Assembly: GCA_016617855.1 (NCBI GenBank)
Contig: JAECUM010016717.1
Location: 1-64,000 of the forward strand
DNA length: 64,000 nt
Direction: 5' to 3'
Source: Megalonaias nervosa
Lineage: Eukaryota; Mollusca; Bivalvia; Unionida; Unionidae
In this document: positions 62,269-64,000 of the stretch, piece after piece
Position numbering within the stretch: the stretch's first letter is position 1
How the letters are laid out: the number at the start of each line of letters is the position of its first letter
Notes under the pieces: generated by a model
The model's database searches: none
The model's input: only the letters and a program-made list of their open reading frames with translations
Told to the model about the DNA's origin: nothing
Made by a program: the position numbers and the translations under genes

Positions 62269-62801
62269 ATGCATTTTCGCTACCTTTGCTTCTCTGCTCC
62301 CTTTTCCTCCACTTTCAAAGTCACCTACGAAAACTTAGATCGTGCCAGTTGGGAGGCCTTGTATCTTCGTCATCCTTTTAATATGTTAATTGCTGGACCG
62401 AGCGGTTCAGGCAAAACCGAATTTGTCAAACGTTTGATCGAACATAAATATCATTTGATCGATGGTCCACAGCAACGTATCGTGTACTGTTACAAAGCGT
62501 GGCAATCGGCGTACAGCATCATGCGAAAAAGTCAAGGCGATTACATCGCGTTTGTGGAAAGCATTCCTTTCGAAGACGACGGGATCGTGTCTGACCCCAG
62601 TCAAACTCATCTGGTCATCTTCAATGACATGTTAGGAGAAGACGAAGAAGAAATTAAACTGTGGTTTATGCGTAAAGGGCATCATCGTTTACTTGGGATT
62701 TAAAACCCACGAGCCCCGATTATTTGCGAATTCGTATCCATCTGTTTCACCACTAGTGCCAAGACGGAGAGCCTGTCGTGTACACGTCCCCGTGGACTTA
62801 A
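62269..62801 (+). pseudogene. Ad2 packaging ATPase, internal deletion
   Basis: Open from 62,269 through Walker A IAGPSGSGKTEFVKRLI and HLVIFNDMLGEDEEEIKLWF to 62,703. Here about 195 bases present in Ad1 (equivalent to 1,146-1,340) are missing, which shifts the frame into a stop. The last codons resemble the Ad1 C-terminus. The frame break of Ad1 near 990 is not present, so the two copies decayed independently. Walker B has Asn in place of the first Asp (FNDM versus FDDM). Confidence 0.85.
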
Positions 62802-62811
62802 CAAAAATATC

Positions 62812-62818
62812 TATAAAA
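62812..62818 (+). promoter_or_regulatory. TATA box before Ad2 core gene
   Basis: TATAAAA, conserved with Ad1 1,483-1,490; 38 bases before ATG 62,857. Confidence 0.6.
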
Positions 62819-62856
62819 ACCTCGGACAATTTTGGTCTGTCTCACATATCGTCAAC

Positions 62857-63741
62857 ATGACGTCCCTTCAGTCTCATCTTCCAGTCAAATTGATTCGTGG
62901 ATTGTACGGCATCAGTCGCGAAAAAATCCACAAATACGTGCTCGTGTCTTAGGAGCTAGTCTCAGAGAAGTCATACGATGGCTTACGGTGACAGCACGTC
63001 AATTAATGCAAGGCCTCATTCACATTCCACATCAATCCAAACGCTTTTTTTTTGGACAGAAACAAAGTAGCCTATTCGCAACTGGCAGATACCCACATCG
63101 ACACTCAAACCAAAAAGCAAATTATTTTGAAACTGTCATCATTCGCGCTCTCTTAAAATGGGATTCAAATGCCCCCAAAGTCATCCCCAAGAAAAAAGCC
63201 ACTCCCCGACCCAAACGTACCCAGAAGAAAAAAAGAACACTTGAATCAAGACCAGGTCACAACCTAAGAAAAAGGAAAGGAAAAGCCCCCAAAAAGAAAA
63301 AGAAAAGCCCCCAGAAAAGTTCCCATAAACAGCTTCTACCCGCAAGAGACGCACATCGGTCAGAACGCAACCTTACATTCCCAAACCACGACCTGCAGTA
63401 GCCTCTGGTTCTTCCACTTCTCCGTTGCTGGTGATGCCAGCCAAACCAAATATGACACGCGACTTTCTTAATTTGAAGAAAAATGGAAACCAGTGTCTCC
63501 AGGAACTTCTCCTCCAGCGGTGACACCCTCCACCTCTTTAGCCGCTGCGGCAGCTGCTCACAAAGTACCTGTCCCCAAAATCCAAGTCCAAGAGCGATCG
63601 GGCATGTTACAGAGTTTACCGAATTTATGCAAGCAAGAACTGTCCCAATTGGGTCCGTTGCGAACCCCTCCACGACGCGTGATTCCTGTCATTAAGTTGA
63701 TACGACGTAAAGACAATCAATGGCGACGCATTCCACTATAA
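62857..63741 (+). pseudogene. Ad2 basic core protein with pX-like domain
   Basis: ATG 62,857 opens MTSLQSHLPVKLIRGLYGIS to a TAG at the same place as in Ad1. The next frame (ASLREVIRWLTVTARQLMQG) continues to a Lys-rich tail (KRKGKAPKKKKKSPQKSS). A further shift leads to AAAAAHKVPVPKIQVQE and the C-terminus RRKDNQWRRIPL, ending at TAA inside the next TATA box. About 120 more bases than Ad1 lie near 63,380-63,500. Confidence 0.65.
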
Positions 63742-63744
63742 AAA
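63737..63744 (+). promoter_or_regulatory. TATA box overlapping stop codon, Ad2
   Basis: TATAAAAA contains the TAA stop at 63,739-63,741, as in Ad1 at 2,252. Confidence 0.6.
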
Positions 63745-63798
63745 GACCTGCGTATAAGATTGTTATCAGTATTTCTTTGTGTTCCTGAACGCCAAAAG

Positions 63799-64000
63799 AT
63801 GTCCCCTAAAAGAAGTGCTCACCACCATCATCGTCGTTCTCATGTCCAGAAAGGAAAAAGAAAAAGAAATGGACAGTGTTGTCGTTTGACCTTGCACCCG
63901 AAAAAACGCTTAGCCAAACATTGGCGTCTACCCTCAAAAAGACCCCATCATCGAAAGAAAAAGAGGAGCAACGAAAGGGGAGGATTGTTTGGAGATATAA
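63799..64000 (+). CDS. Ad2 pX-like protein, 3' end outside window
   Basis: ATG 63,799 gives MSPKRSAHHHHRRSHVQKGK and continues open to the window edge through LTLHPKKRLAKHW. No stop where Ad1 has TGA at 2,391. Arg/Lys/His-rich, as expected for the N-terminus of this DNA-binding, membrane-active core protein. Confidence 0.6.
   Translation, partial: MSPKRSAHHHHRRSHVQKGKRKRNGQCCRLTLHPKKRLAKHWRLPSKRPHHRKKKRSNERGGLFGDI

Larger units (their letters stand above)
35345..64000 (+). mobile_element. Adintovirus-like element Ad2, split by a retrotransposon, right end outside window
   Basis: Left terminal repeat at 35,345-35,660, then a gap, then genes from 62,005 in the same order and strand as Ad1: membrane protein, ATPase, core protein and pX-like protein. 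Everything from 35,698 to 61,996 is a Ty3/gypsy element inserted in the membrane protein gene. About 400 bases equivalent to Ad1 1-447 are not seen left of the insertion, so Ad2 had an internal deletion or the repeat assignment is incomplete. Confidence 0.65.

Noticed and set aside
1..64000. bacterial or phage origin suggested by HNH, fiber-like and ATPase genes
   Set aside because: LINEs, SINEs, Ty3/gypsy elements, microsatellites and TATA/AATAAA signals show animal nuclear DNA.

Overview
The window is eukaryotic and almost certainly from an invertebrate animal. A mollusc is the best guess: there is a tRNA-derived SINE with a body I associate with molluscan genomes, L2/CR1-like LINE copies ending in (ATT)n, many AAT/ATT microsatellites and low gene density. 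I see no host gene. What is recognisable is mobile DNA, mainly endogenous Polinton/Maverick-type elements of two very different lineages, most of them decayed.

Region 1 (1-11,917) is one copy of an adintovirus-like element (Ad1) whose left end lies outside the window. In order it carries a small protein, a membrane protein, a packaging ATPase, two paralogous basic pX-like proteins, a chromodomain-type integrase, a small membrane protein, a penton-like minor capsid protein, a basic core protein, a major capsid protein (MCP), a Cys/His protein, an adenain-like protease and three small tandem gene cassettes. The cassettes end in histone-type 3' stem-loops. TATA boxes sit at gene junctions, sometimes across the preceding stop codon. 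The right terminal repeat contains CRE sites.

Region 2 (11,918-28,860) holds two wrecked copies (A and C) of a second Polinton lineage. Its signature genes are a DNA polymerase B joined to an SF1 helicase and an HNH nuclease, a parvovirus-type phospholipase A2 protein, a short integrase, an ATPase, an MCP and a penton. Ad1 ends exactly inside the MCP gene of copy A. Copies A and C are further broken by an L2-like LINE, a foldback MITE, a Ty3/gypsy fragment, a solo LTR and a hAT-like MITE.

Region 3 (28,861-35,344) is non-coding: a solo LTR, three tandem repeats including a 52-bp array, and nothing else I recognise.

Region 4 (35,345-64,000) is a deep nest. A second adintovirus-like copy (Ad2; left terminal repeat near 35,345-35,660, genes resuming at 62,005) is split by a Ty3/gypsy retrotransposon (35,698-61,996) with a tRNA-Pro primer site and integrase upstream of reverse transcriptase (Gmr1-like order). 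Its gag is split by a nearly complete Polinton B (37,102-56,898) with 241-bp inverted termini. Polinton B has its fiber-like gene split by a LINE, which is itself split by a solo LTR, and its penton gene split by a SINE.

For Polinton B the likely division of labour is: replication by PolB-helicase-HNH, integration by the integrase, packaging by the ATPase, maturation by the protease, a capsid of MCP, penton and fiber, and membrane breach by PLA2 and pX-like peptides. Most of these frames are broken, so the elements look like fossils. A few frames remain open: Ad1 protease, Ad1 Cys/His protein, Polinton B protease, its core protein and its HNH nuclease.
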